Assembly (NCBI GenBank): GCA_963747345.1
Contig: CAVVFA010000001.1
Coordinates: forward strand, 682,001-746,000
DNA: 64,000 nucleotides
Direction of reading: 5' to 3'
Origin: GCA-2746795 sp963747345
GTDB taxonomy: Bacteria > Chloroflexota > Anaerolineae > Promineifilales > Promineifilaceae
Both the position numbers and the translations under genes were made by a program. The notes under the pieces are model-generated. The model worked only from the letters and a program-made list of their open reading frames with translations, was not told where the DNA came from and ran no database searches. Positions 26,613 through 36,700 of this stretch are shown here, in pieces; position 1 is the first letter of the stretch; every line of letters starts with the position of its first letter.

Positions 26613-29131
26613 TCAGCGTATACGTACCCTGGCTTCCAAATCGCCGTAGGTGTTGACTTCCAGCACCAGCGTCAGATCAAAGGGGATTTCCAGTTCTTCA
26701 AAGCCGGAACCTGCGCCGGGTTCGTCCAGGTCGTCATTGCTGACGAGCAGGGTGTCTTCCAGGTCGTAGAGGTTGAGCAGCATGTCGAGCACATCGCCGT
26801 TGGCGGATTCGCCATCGAGCAAGATGTTGACGACGTCGCCTTCAGACAGGTCGATGGTGTGGCGGATGCGCTGGCCGCGAGCGATGTCGCCTGTGATGGT
26901 ATCGCCCAGGGTCAGAGGGTCGCCTTCGGTGATTTCGGCTTCGGTGGCGTTTTGCAGGTGGGAAACGGCCGTTTCCAGCAGCACATCCTCATCCCCCAAC
27001 AACGACTCCTCCGTCATCGATACATCAATCGTGGGCACTACACCAATGCCTTCGATGTGGATATTGCCCTCGCTATCAACTGCGCGGCCACCGGTAAACG
27101 TGAAATACTCATCTTCCGGCATCAGCACGCGGCGAATGGAGCCGCCCAGCCCGGCCGTGGGATAATGGCCGATGATTTCGGCGCGGTCGGCGATGGTCAT
27201 GTCATAGGAGAAGAACTCGCAGGCGCTGGCACAGTCTGGCCCCACGATGACGGCAATATCGCCTTGATAGCGCAAATCTTCTGGCGGCAGAATGAAGAAG
27301 CCTTCGCCTCGGTCGTCGAAGGTGAATTCGCCTAAATCATCTTCGTAGAAACCAGAATTGCCCAACGAATACTCCTCGTCGAAGAAGTAAGCGGCCATTT
27401 GGTCGGCCAGGAAGCCGCTGCCCCCGCCGTTCATGCGCATGTCGATGATGAGACCAGGCACACCGTTTTCGTTCAATTCGCGGATCATGCGTTCCCATAA
27501 CTGCACGGAGAGCAAATCGTTATCGGAGAAGCTGAAAATTTGGGCGTAACCCAAGTTGCTGTCTTCCAACAGTTCGTATTCAACAGGCAGTTCAAAACCG
27601 GTGGGAATAGATTCCTCCAGGGCGGCAAAGAGGCTCTCTTGTTCAAATTCAGTGTCGAGTTCCACCATTTCTTCCGCGCCGCCAGGATTGGCAAAGGTAA
27701 CTTCCACGGTTTCCGTATCGGCCGTGAAGCGGGTGACGAAGGCGGTTTTAGCCAGACGTTCGTTGTGGGCGGTGCTAAACGGCCCAGTCCAGCCAATGGT
27801 GTTTTCAATGGCCTGATTGATGGGTACGCCATTAATGGCGACCAGTTCCGCCCCCAGTTCAATACCGGCGGCAGCGGCGGGGCCATTTTCTAACAAGTAG
27901 GTGACGAGGAAATCGCCGCTCTCCAGTTCATCAATGGCTAAACCAATACCGTTGGCATTATTAAAGCTGAACTCTTCCTGAATCCAGGGGCCGCTGACGT
28001 GACCGTCGGGAATAGACCAGGCCAGGTCACGCAGGGCAACGCGGTAAGCGTCGGCGTCATTGTCTTCGTCTGCCGCTTCAAAAGCGGGGCGCAGTTCAGC
28101 GTGAATGGCGTCCCAATCCAGGTTTTTGTAGTCGGTGAAGGCATACTCGTTACGCAGTTGTTCGATGAGCGCGTCGAACGCTTCGGCGTAGCTCAGTTCG
28201 GTGTAGTCATCGAGAGCCGCCCCTTCTGGCTCGACGAGATCCACAACCTGGTGACGGGCGCGGTCAAAGGTGAAGGGGTCGCTGTCCATATCGACGATGG
28301 TATAGCCCTGCGGCACTTGCACGATGGGATCGTCTGCGGTGAAGAGCAAGCCGTCGTCGCCAAAACCGCTGGGGAACCCTTGCTGGTCGTCGGGGGCATA
28401 AATCAGGTACTTGCCGCCGATGATTTCGCGCTCGGTGTCGGCATCTTCACTGATGCGGGTGGAAGCGTAGGCCGTTGACCAGCCGCCGCCAGAGAGGTCG
28501 CGCTCTTCCAGGAACGGGTCGCCCCAGGTGTTGGTCCAATAAGCAGGGGCAAAGACTTGAATGCCGGTGTCTTCTTCGCCATCTTGGTCTACATCACGCA
28601 AACTGCCTTGCGGTTCGATGGGCAGGGCGAGGCTGTAGGAGAAGGGGGACTCGAAGAAGTCGGAGGTGATTTGCGCCAGGGCTTGCGATTCAGGCGGCAT
28701 GAGGAAATGCTCGTTGCGGTCTACAAAGCCCGCCTGATCTTCCAAAATGATGACCGGCGCGGCGACGCCCATGGTGAAGAAGGGGTTGGTGTAGGTGACG
28801 ACGCCGGTAAGGCTGACGGGGCCGCCTTCGTCGTTGATGATTTCGGCCAAGGGGAAGCGGGCGGCGATTTCGTCGCTGGTGGCGGGTGGCGTGTCGCTGG
28901 TGGCGGGTGTCGCTTCGGTTCTTCGTTATCCGTTGATTGTGCAACTGGTTCCTCGGTTGGGACTTCAGTTGGAACGGCCGTTGGTTCTGCTGTGGGTTCG
29001 TCAACGGCCGTTTCCACTACAGGCGTATCAGTGGGCGGAACGGGAACCGGCGTTGGTTCCGCTTGGCTCTGGCAGGCAGCTAAGAGTAATACAAACAGGA
29101 GGGTGAAAATAAACAGGTGGTTACGTTTCAT
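26613..29131 (-). pseudogene. S41-family C-terminal processing-type peptidase lipoprotein, one frameshift
   Basis: Start ATG 29131 gives a lipoprotein signal (LLFVLLLAACQSQ) and a Pro/Thr/Glu-rich linker. Near 28918 one base is missing; repairing it joins TDNEEP to EATPATSDTPPATSDEIAARF and yields about 838 residues. The body has an N-terminal domain, a PDZ-like part (GIGLAIDELESGDFLVTYLLENGPAAAAGI), the S41 core with DMRMNGGGSG and the nucleophile region GPDCASACEFFSYDM, then a C-terminal domain resembling pre-peptidase C-terminal (PPC) domains (DIARGQRIRHTIDLSEGD). It would act on the outer face of the membrane. The frameshift lies in a GGTGGCG-type short-repeat stretch, so a sequencing slip is likely. 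Confidence 0.8.
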
Positions 29132-29312
29132 GCTTCTCGTCCTTTGTGAAGTTGATAATAAGACAAGTTGATTTTAGCGGGAAATGGGGAGGATGGGAAT
29201 GAGATTGGGGGGGGAAACGGCCGTTTCTCACCTGTACATCACGGTTCACTTAGGTGTCATTCAGAAATAGCGGGTGTTTTGGGGGAAACGGCCGTTTTTT
29301 GCCTAGCTATGT

Positions 29313-30098
29313 CTACAAATCATCTATTGGGGCTTCGTGTTCCAGCCAGTTTTGTTCACTGTCTCGCAAAAAGAAATTGGGCCAATCCAGTGATTTTTCT
29401 TCTATGCCTAAAAAGTCCAAAACTTGACCAGAGAATTGATTGACAAGGTCTAAATTGGGGTTTGCCAGCACCTGACCCAGGGTCTCGTCGAACTGGTCCG
29501 GCTTATTCTCAGCCTGTTCGGTGACGCGCAGCAGCCATTTATGATACGGGTAGAGCATTTCATTTTCATTGAGGACAAGGCGACATGAGAACAGGACCAA
29601 CTTTTGAATGGCGAGGCCCGTGAGATAGGCATTCTTCTTGCTGACGCCTTCGCTGTAATACCATCTCCAGGCCAATACTTGGGCCGTAAACCGATTCCTT
29701 CTCTCTGCTTTTTGTTGCACCGGAAATTTTGTGATGTCGTTTAAGAGTTCGTCCAGGTTCTCCATTCTTGAGAAGAGAATGGTGTTGTCTTTATAGGCAT
29801 ATCGCGCCGGATCACTGCCTTTTTCACTGACCATTTGTAAGAAATCTGTGTTTACCACTTTGCAATCAACGTAACCACCGGGATAGGTGCAAATATCCCA
29901 TAAACTGAAGGCGAGCTTTTTTTCTTGCTTTCTTTTTTGGTATGCCGGCTCATCGACAATGATAGTGACATCGATATCAGCATTCGACTTGGCAAAACCA
30001 TGGGCAATGGATCCGCCAAGTAAGATGGCTAAAATTGTCGTGTCTGTTTGGTATCTGGCTAGAAATTTTTCGATTGATTCTTGATGATGGGCTTCCAT
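29313..30098 (-). CDS. nucleotidyltransferase-domain protein
   Basis: 261 residues. Nucleotidyltransferase motif ILLGGSIAHGFAKSNADIDVTIIV (GGS helix and DxD) near residue 30, then a helical C-terminal region with aromatic-rich segments (AWRWYYSEGV, YPYHKWLLRV). It is the same fold class as the gene at 9793–10569 but not closely similar. The function is unknown; no HEPN partner is adjacent. The ends of this gene and the next are flanked by two copies of a ~30-bp sequence containing TGTCATTCAGAA (29236–29270 and 30158–30187). Confidence 0.75.
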   Translation of the reverse strand: MEAHHQESIEKFLARYQTDTTILAILLGGSIAHGFAKSNADIDVTIIVDEPAYQKRKQEKKLAFSLWDICTYPGGYVDCKVVNTDFLQMVSEKGSDPARYAYKDNTILFSRMENLDELLNDITKFPVQQKAERRNRFTAQVLAWRWYYSEGVSKKNAYLTGLAIQKLVLFSCRLVLNENEMLYPYHKWLLRVTEQAENKPDQFDETLGQVLANPNLDLVNQFSGQVLDFLGIEEKSLDWPNFFLRDSEQNWLEHEAPIDDL

Positions 30099-30178
30099 GT
30101 AATGCTCCTTGACACTTTATTTGTTTTTATGATGCGGAAACGGCCGTTTCCACCCCCACATCACAGTTCATTTAGCTG

Positions 30179-30883
30179 TCATTCAGAATTGGTCTGTTTG
30201 CGGCAGATAAGTCTGCCGGTGTTTAGCGCCTCTTCTTCGATTTGTTTGATGAAGCGGCTCTTTTCCTGAGAGTCACCCATTTCTAGCAGGCGAGCCGCAT
30301 TTTGCCATACTTTTTCACGCCATTGGGAGATGAGATGTATGATGATGCGTTCATCCAGCGGCCCCAGCAGCTTGTCGATGACATCCATGATGGGCATGGC
30401 TGGCTCCAGCACCTCATCTTGCACGGCATCAATCGTGTTCCCGATGATGTCATTGATGTGGCAGTGGTCGGTGTAACGGCCGTTTCTCATTTCCTGTGTA
30501 TGATCCACCCATTCTGCTTCCAGCATATCGACCAGCGTCAAAACCAAGTCGTAGTTGATGTGGGCATTCACACCCAGGAGCAGTTTTTGCATGGCGCTGA
30601 TTTTGGGGTCTTTGGCAGCGTTATGTGCCACCTGCCACACCGTTGGCGCGGAGGCAGGGTCATCTTCGTAAGCGCGGAGGGCGACGAAATAATAATCGGC
30701 AAAGCGATCCAGCAGGGTGCTGACCCAGAGAGGGTCGTTGAATTCATGGTGGTTAACGGCCGTTAACACATTGCTCGTCATCATCTGATAACAACGCAAG
30801 AAAAGCGCTTTGTCATCGGCAATTTCTTGCCACTGCTGTGTTTGGATTTGCATGTTGGAGATGGTGGAATTATTGGGATTCAA
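30179..30883 (-). CDS. DUF5995-like protein
   Basis: 234 residues, nearly all helical. The segment VWQVAHNAAKD...LLLGVNAHINYDLVLTLVDML has the asparagine/histidine-rich core I associate with DUF5995, a family of unknown function with a possible ferritin- or oxygenase-like bundle. No signal peptide. Two AACGGCCGTT copies lie inside. Its 3' end carries the second copy of the TGTCATTCAGAA repeat. Family assignment is from memory and moderately sure. Confidence 0.55.
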   Translation of the reverse strand: MNPNNSTISNMQIQTQQWQEIADDKALFLRCYQMMTSNVLTAVNHHEFNDPLWVSTLLDRFADYYFVALRAYEDDPASAPTVWQVAHNAAKDPKISAMQKLLLGVNAHINYDLVLTLVDMLEAEWVDHTQEMRNGRYTDHCHINDIIGNTIDAVQDEVLEPAMPIMDVIDKLLGPLDERIIIHLISQWREKVWQNAARLLEMGDSQEKSRFIKQIEEEALNTGRLICRKQTNSE

Positions 30884-30904
30884 GTGCGTTTCCTTCGGAG
30901 ATTG

Positions 30905-31402
30905 TTAGCTGTCGTCGCCGATCCATTTGTCAGCGCCATCTTCCAGTACATGATAACGGCTGTGTGCCCAGGTGTAAAAATCGCTCCAGCTTTTCAACGT
31001 TTCGCCAGCAATAGTGACGACTACACCCGCTTCAACTGCCCGCCGGATTTCCCGTAAACTTTCGACTAGCCAATTCCATTGGTGGTCTTCATACGCTTGA
31101 TCAAAATTTTTGAGTGCTTCATCTGGGAAGATGTAGGTTTGTTTGGGAATGGTGATTTTAAGTCCACTGTCTGTCAAAGCGAGGGCGAAATTGGCATCGT
31201 TTTCCAGCATGGTATTAAAGAAAGTCGATTGGAAATCGAACCAGGAGGTAGGCCAGCCTTGTTTCTTGGCCCACGATTTGAGCGAGGGGCAGGTCGCCCA
31301 ATTGCTTTTCATGGTGCCGTTCTCATACAATTGTTTTGTTGCCAGACGATCACTTGGGGTGGCTGGTGTAACTGCCCATTCTGGAAGATTTGGTTTGTTC
31401 AT
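30905..31402 (-). CDS. hypothetical protein
   Basis: 165 residues from ATG 31402 (AGGAA upstream; the longer frame from 31480 overlaps the VOC gene). No family recognised. It is soluble and rich in Trp (PTSWFDFQSTFFNTML, HQWNWLVESLREIRRAVEAG, WSDFYTWAHSRYHVLEDG). It is 14 bp from the VOC gene and 21 bp from the DUF5995 gene on the same strand, so the three likely form one operon. Confidence 0.65.
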   Translation of the reverse strand: MNKPNLPEWAVTPATPSDRLATKQLYENGTMKSNWATCPSLKSWAKKQGWPTSWFDFQSTFFNTMLENDANFALALTDSGLKITIPKQTYIFPDEALKNFDQAYEDHQWNWLVESLREIRRAVEAGVVVTIAGETLKSWSDFYTWAHSRYHVLEDGADKWIGDDS

Positions 31403-31416
31403 GAGTGATTCCTTTG

Positions 31417-32076
31417 TTAGGAAAAAGATAATTTCGCACGCTGTCCATTTTGCTCCACAACGGCCGTTATAGGCAAGCACTCCGCTGGAATACCCGTATC
31501 AGGAAACCAGATACGACCTTGCTTAACCATAATAAACAAACCTTCTTCATCGCCTACTGGCGCAAACTCCTCATTGCCCGACCACAAATAAGGTTCAACC
31601 TCAATTTGCTTTTGGATAGCGGCAAGTTGCATTGGCACGTCTTTAGCCGCAATGCCAATTTCACTGATAGCGAGAAGACTTTGGGCGCTAAAGGGCACAT
31701 CGCTCTCATTGTTTAAGGTGTGACGCGCGATCAGTTCAAGAATATTGTCAGCAGGGTCATAAAAGTACATCATGTCTGCGTGCCAACTTTCTGAACGAAA
31801 TACACCCTCGCCGTTCTTATCTGTAATGAGCGATACCTGTTGACTCAGCCACGCTTTTGCTTCTTCAAATTGGTTTCTAGGGATATTGATGGCAAAGTGG
31901 TAGCGCGATGGGTGGGCTGATTCCAAAAACTTGAAGGTGAGTTTAGTGGTGCCAATTTGAACCATGAGGTGCTGTTCTGTTTGCGCCACTGGTATTTGAG
32001 AAAGTAGGTTTGTGTAGAAATGAGCAAGCTCTTTTAAAGGATGATTTGTTTGTAACTCCAGTTCAAGAATATGCAT
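31417..32076 (-). CDS. VOC (glyoxalase/bleomycin-resistance) superfamily protein
   Basis: 219 residues from ATG 32076; the GTG at 32088 overlaps the ribosome binding site AGGTGA. Two VOC-type halves: MHILELELQTNHPLKELAHFYTNLL with MYFYDPADNILELIAR in the first, then AISEIGIAAKDVPMQLAAIQK in the second. Metal ligand positions are not all evident, so enzymatic activity is unclear. It is the first gene of a probable three-gene operon with the hypothetical and DUF5995 genes. Confidence 0.75.
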   Translation of the reverse strand: MHILELELQTNHPLKELAHFYTNLLSQIPVAQTEQHLMVQIGTTKLTFKFLESAHPSRYHFAINIPRNQFEEAKAWLSQQVSLITDKNGEGVFRSESWHADMMYFYDPADNILELIARHTLNNESDVPFSAQSLLAISEIGIAAKDVPMQLAAIQKQIEVEPYLWSGNEEFAPVGDEEGLFIMVKQGRIWFPDTGIPAECLPITAVVEQNGQRAKLSFS

Positions 32077-32417
32077 AAAATTTATCACCTTTTAAATGGG
32101 TATCATGTATTTCTAGCGATTGTACCAATTTTATTTGGTGACTGGTTAATGGGTGCTGAGATTTGCATGAAGGAAAACGGCCGTTTCCATCCACAATTAT
32201 TCATATCAAACCAGTTTTTAAGCCGTTGTCAAGTTATGTAAACTTTTAGATCGCCTATTGCAACGGGCTCCCGTCAAAAATTTTGATGCCTGGAATAGCA
32301 AAGTCCCCAGCACGGCTAAAATGCTGAGGACTTATCAAATAAGAGACAATGTATTCAGAAACCTCATTGCTTTGAGCAGCGAAATTCCTGAACGCCAACT
32401 ACTTTTGAACTGAATCC
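32077..32417. other. intergenic region with one hairpin
   Basis: No gene supported. It contains one AACGGCCGTT at about 32177 and an imperfect hairpin at 32303–32335 (AAGTCCCCAGCA / TGCTGAGGACTT) that may terminate the lipoprotein gene on the minus strand. Confidence 0.55.
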
Positions 32418-33578
32418 CTAATCCATAACGCGATCACCAAACAACGGCTCACTCACCGGCAACTGCCGCCGCCAACATTCATCTTCACCTTGCACGATAG
32501 CCAACTGCCCGGTTTCATTCATGAACACACCCACATGACCCATCGCCCCGGCCGCGCAATACTTGGATTCTTCATTACTGGTCAGCGTGAGGGTATAACC
32601 GGTTAGTAAAGCCCCATCCAACTGGTATTGCCCCTTGTCCCAGGAAAGCCATTCACCGCCCATCTGATGCGTCATTTCATAAGTGCCATCTGGCAAATAG
32701 GTTTGGCGGAACGCCTGACCCTCCATGTTCCATTCCCAAGTACCAACCAGAGCATCACCTGTGAGTGGTGGCGGTAGCACTGCGGCCAGTGCAGCCAAAC
32801 TTTCTTCACTGATTGTCCACGTGTGGCTTTGGATTTTGTCATCTGCCAAAACATAGGTGTCTGTGCCAATCATCCAATCAATACCCATGCTGCTAAAGGC
32901 ATCAAGCGTAAACCGAGTTGGCGCTACCACTTGATTGCCGTTCACCATCAGGTCGGCCGTTGGTTCAATCCGAAAACCGCCAGCAAATTCTTCTTCCAGG
33001 AAAGCGCCAATCGCTTCTTTGCCCGTGAATTGATGGTAGATATAAGGCTTGCCATTAATGGTGACGACCGCATCATCCGTAAAGCTCTGCAATTGTTCAG
33101 CAATCTTGCCGCTGTTTGTCAGGTCAAATGCTGACAAGATAATCTTTTTTAGAGCAGCTTCTTTCAAAGCGGCCGCAGAGGCGTCACTGTAGTTAAATTT
33201 CATGGTCTTAATCTTGCCATCCCTGACTGTGATCACACGGGTGCCATCAACGGATGGTACGCCTAAGGCTTGTAGGGAATCCATTGTTAACGTGTCATGC
33301 ATGGTAACCTCATCTGCCTTTACTGCCACAATTTCTGCTTCAACCAGGCAGTTGTCGGCAAATATCTCTTCCAGCCAGCCTTTGATTTCTGCCTGGCCTG
33401 TGTAGGTTGCCGGGTCGTCGGTGTTTACTACCGCGTCTTCAGTGAATAGCGCCAGGGCGTTTTCCAGGTCTTGGGCGTTGGTTGCTTCGGCCAACTTAAG
33501 CGCAACTTGGTCAGGTTTGGCTTGGCAAGCTGTGAGTGCGAATAAAACAATCACGAGTACAAACAATATTTTCTTCAT
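32418..33578 (-). CDS. lipoprotein with two NTF2/SnoaL-like domains
   Basis: 386 residues from ATG 33578 (GAGGAGG upstream). Lipoprotein signal MKKILFVLVIVLFALTAC. Two SnoaL/NTF2-like cone domains follow: residues ~20–130 (ALKLAEATNAQDLENALALFTEDAVV) and ~140–260 (SFTDDAVVTINGKPYIYHQFTGKEAIGAFLEEEF). A C-terminal lipocalin-like part (GTWEWNMEGQAFRQTYLPDGTY) ends the protein. Probably binds a small ligand at the cell surface; no catalytic residues could be assigned. No AACGGCCGTT copy lies in the gene. Confidence 0.75.
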   Translation of the reverse strand: MKKILFVLVIVLFALTACQAKPDQVALKLAEATNAQDLENALALFTEDAVVNTDDPATYTGQAEIKGWLEEIFADNCLVEAEIVAVKADEVTMHDTLTMDSLQALGVPSVDGTRVITVRDGKIKTMKFNYSDASAAALKEAALKKIILSAFDLTNSGKIAEQLQSFTDDAVVTINGKPYIYHQFTGKEAIGAFLEEEFAGGFRIEPTADLMVNGNQVVAPTRFTLDAFSSMGIDWMIGTDTYVLADDKIQSHTWTISEESLAALAAVLPPPLTGDALVGTWEWNMEGQAFRQTYLPDGTYEMTHQMGGEWLSWDKGQYQLDGALLTGYTLTLTSNEESKYCAAGAMGHVGVFMNETGQLAIVQGEDECWRRQLPVSEPLFGDRVMD

Positions 33579-33785
33579 GTCTAACCTCCTCAACAATTAG
33601 CCTCCCATAGGTCTAGCCTCGGAGAGGTCGCTTATATTTAAAACATTAACAGCAGCATACAAAAACAGCGCGTGGACTGCGCGTGGAAAGCGTTTGGATT
33701 AGCCCATGAGAGCGCTAATTGGACTGATAATTGTGTATAATGTGATTATGGGCAGGGCTTGAGTGGTTTTGAGCGGAGGGAGTAC

Positions 33786-36700
33786 ATGGCTCTGTTGGCG
33801 GTTTATTTGCTTGGTTCATTCCAAGCCGTAGTGGATGGGAAAGCTGTCACTGCATTTGAATCGGATAAAGTGCGGGCGTTGCTGGCCTATTTGGCTGTGG
33901 CAGCAGAACGGCCGTTTACCCGTGACCATTTAGCCGAACTCTTTTGGCCTGAACGACCGGAAGGCGTCGCTCGCAGCAATCTGCGCCACGCCCTCGCCGT
34001 TCTACGTCAAGCTATCCACGACCAGAAAGCCGACCCACCCTATTTACTCATCACCCGGCAAACCATCCAATTTAATCCCGCCAGTAACGCCTGGATAGAC
34101 GCCGTTGAATTTTCGGCTGGGACAGAGGCGGAAATAGACCGGTTAGTACAAATCGTTGACCTGTATAACGGTCGTTTCCTTGAAAACCTCTCCTTCTCCG
34201 ACAGCACCTCCTTTGCAGAATGGGTCACCCTTAAACAAGAACAGTTCGAGCGCCTGCTTTGCCGCTATTTATTCCGCCTGGCTGAGCATTACGAACAGCA
34301 GGGGGCCTACGAAACAGGTCTGACCTATGCCCAGCGCTGGGTAGAAAAAACCCCCTGGCAAGAAGATGCCCACCGGCAATTGATACGCCTGTTAGCCTTA
34401 AACGGCCGTCGCAGTGAGGCCCTGGCTCAATACGAAACCTGCTGCCGTCTCCTGGACGAAGAATTAGGCGTCACGCCAGAGGCCGAAACCAACCAACTGG
34501 TCGCTGACATTCGCGCTGGCACATTTCAGCCGCAAAATGGGCAGATGAAAAACCTGATTCGCGGTTACTCCCTGCGTCAAGAAATCGGGGCTGGCGGTTT
34601 CGGTGTCGTTTACCGTGCCTTCCAGCAGTCGCTTAACCGCGAAGTTGCCGTCAAAATTATTTTGCCCCAATTCGCCAACAAACCTGACTTCATCCGCCGC
34701 TTTGAAACGGAAGCTCAACTGATTGCCCGGCTGGAACATCTGCACATCGTTCCTCTCTATGATTATTGGCGCGAGCCAGACGGCGCGTATTTGGTGATGC
34801 GTTGGCTGCGCGGCGGGAATCTGGGTCAATCTCTGAAAAACGGTCCCTGGTCGCTGCCTAAAGCGGCCTCTTTGCTAGACCAGATTGCCGGAGCGCTCAC
34901 AGTTGCCCACCGCCAGGGCATCGTTCACCAAGATGTGAAACCGGCCAACATTCTCCTCGATGAAGAGGGCAACGCTTACCTCTCCGACTTTGGCATCGCC
35001 AAAGATTTACTGCACCCCGTCAACTTGGCTGCGCCCGATACCGTCACCGAATCCCTGGCCTACATTTCGCCAGAGCAAGTTCAAAGTCAACCGGCTACGC
35101 CGCAAAGCGATCTGTATAGTTTGGGTATGGTTATGGTTGAACTGCTGACTGGTGCGCATCCTTTTGCCGGATCAACACCTGCCGAGCAGTTAGTGAAGCG
35201 GCTAACCACCCTGCTGCCCCCTTTGTGTGAGAGACGGCCTGATTTACCTGAACCATTTCAGCAGATTTTGCAGCAAGCGACTGCCCACGAACCAGCCGCC
35301 CGTTTTCCGGGTGTTTTGGCGTTTGCCAGTGCATTTCGGGAAGCAATTTTTGGTATGAAAACGGCCGTTTTCCCCATGCCAACCTTGGCGCTGCCAGAAC
35401 CCGCTAATCCTTATAAAGGGTTGCGCCCCTTCACCGAAGCAGACGCCGCCGATTTTTTTGGCCGCGACGCCTTAGTCCAGCAGTTATTGGCACACTTTGC
35501 CCAGCCCCCGCAAACGCTGGAGGCTGTTTTGCTACCGGCTGCCACACACGCGCGTTTTTTGGCAGTGGTGGGTCCCAGCGGCAGCGGGAAGTCATCGGTG
35601 GTCAAGGCGGGCATGCTGCCAGCCCTGCGGCGCGGCGATCTGCCTGGTGCGGATTCCTGGTTTATCGTGGAGATGTCTCCTGGGGAACACCCGTTGGATG
35701 AACTGGAGATCGGGCTGCTGCGTATCGCCGTGAGTCAGCCAGCCGATTTGGCAGAGCAACTGCGGCGAGATGATCGCGGTCTGCTGCGTGCGGCCCGTTT
35801 GATTTTGCCAAAGGAGGAACAGACGGAACTGCTGCTGGTGGTTGATCAGTTTGAGGAACTGTATACCTTGACTGCCGACAAGGCGGAACGGGCGCATTTT
35901 TTAGACCTGTTGCAAACGGCCGTTTCCGCCAAAAACAGCCGCGTCCGAGTCATCATCACCTTGCGGGCAGACTTTTATGACCGACCGCTGCTGCACCCCG
36001 CCTTCAGCCGCCTGCTGCCCCAGCATACCGAACTGGTTTTACCCCTGACGGCTATCGAACTGGCGCAGGCGATTGAGGCACCGGCACAACGGGTGGACAT
36101 CTCCTTTGAGCCAGGACTGGCCGCTGCGATTGCCGCCGATGTCAGTGACCAGGTGGGGGCGCTGCCCATGTTGCAATATGCCCTGACAGAACTATTTACT
36201 CGCCGAAACGGCCGTTCTCTCACCCAAGATGCCTACAAAGCCAGCGGTGGCGTCTCCGGCGCTTTGGCTCAACGTGCCGAGGCGGTGTATGCCGCCTTGG
36301 ATGAAGTGGAACAAGCTGCCACCCGCCAGATTTTCTTGCGCCTGGTCGCCATCGACACCGATGGCAGCGTCACGAAGCGGCGTGTGCGTCTGTCAGAATT
36401 AGCAATTTTGCAACCATCTAATTCACAGGAGAAAGCGGAACGCTTAACGGCCGTTATCAACAAATACGGTCAGCATCGCCTGCTCACCTTTGACCGAGAC
36501 CCGGCAACCCGTGAGCCAACTGTGGAAGTAGCGCATGAAGCCCTGCTGGTCGCCTGGGATCGGCTGCGCCAATGGCTGGCTGAGAGCCGTGACGATGTAC
36601 GCACACAGCGCCAACTGGCTCAAGCCGCCGCCGAATGGCATCAGGCAGACCAAGACGCTAGTTTTTTGCTGCGCGGCTCCCGCCTGGAACAAGTCGATTT

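Noticed and set aside
33713..33741. Promoter of the BTAD–kinase–STAND gene
   Set aside because: TATAAT at 33736 is good, but no -35 hexamer lies at the right distance; the only TTGGAC is 11 bp away.
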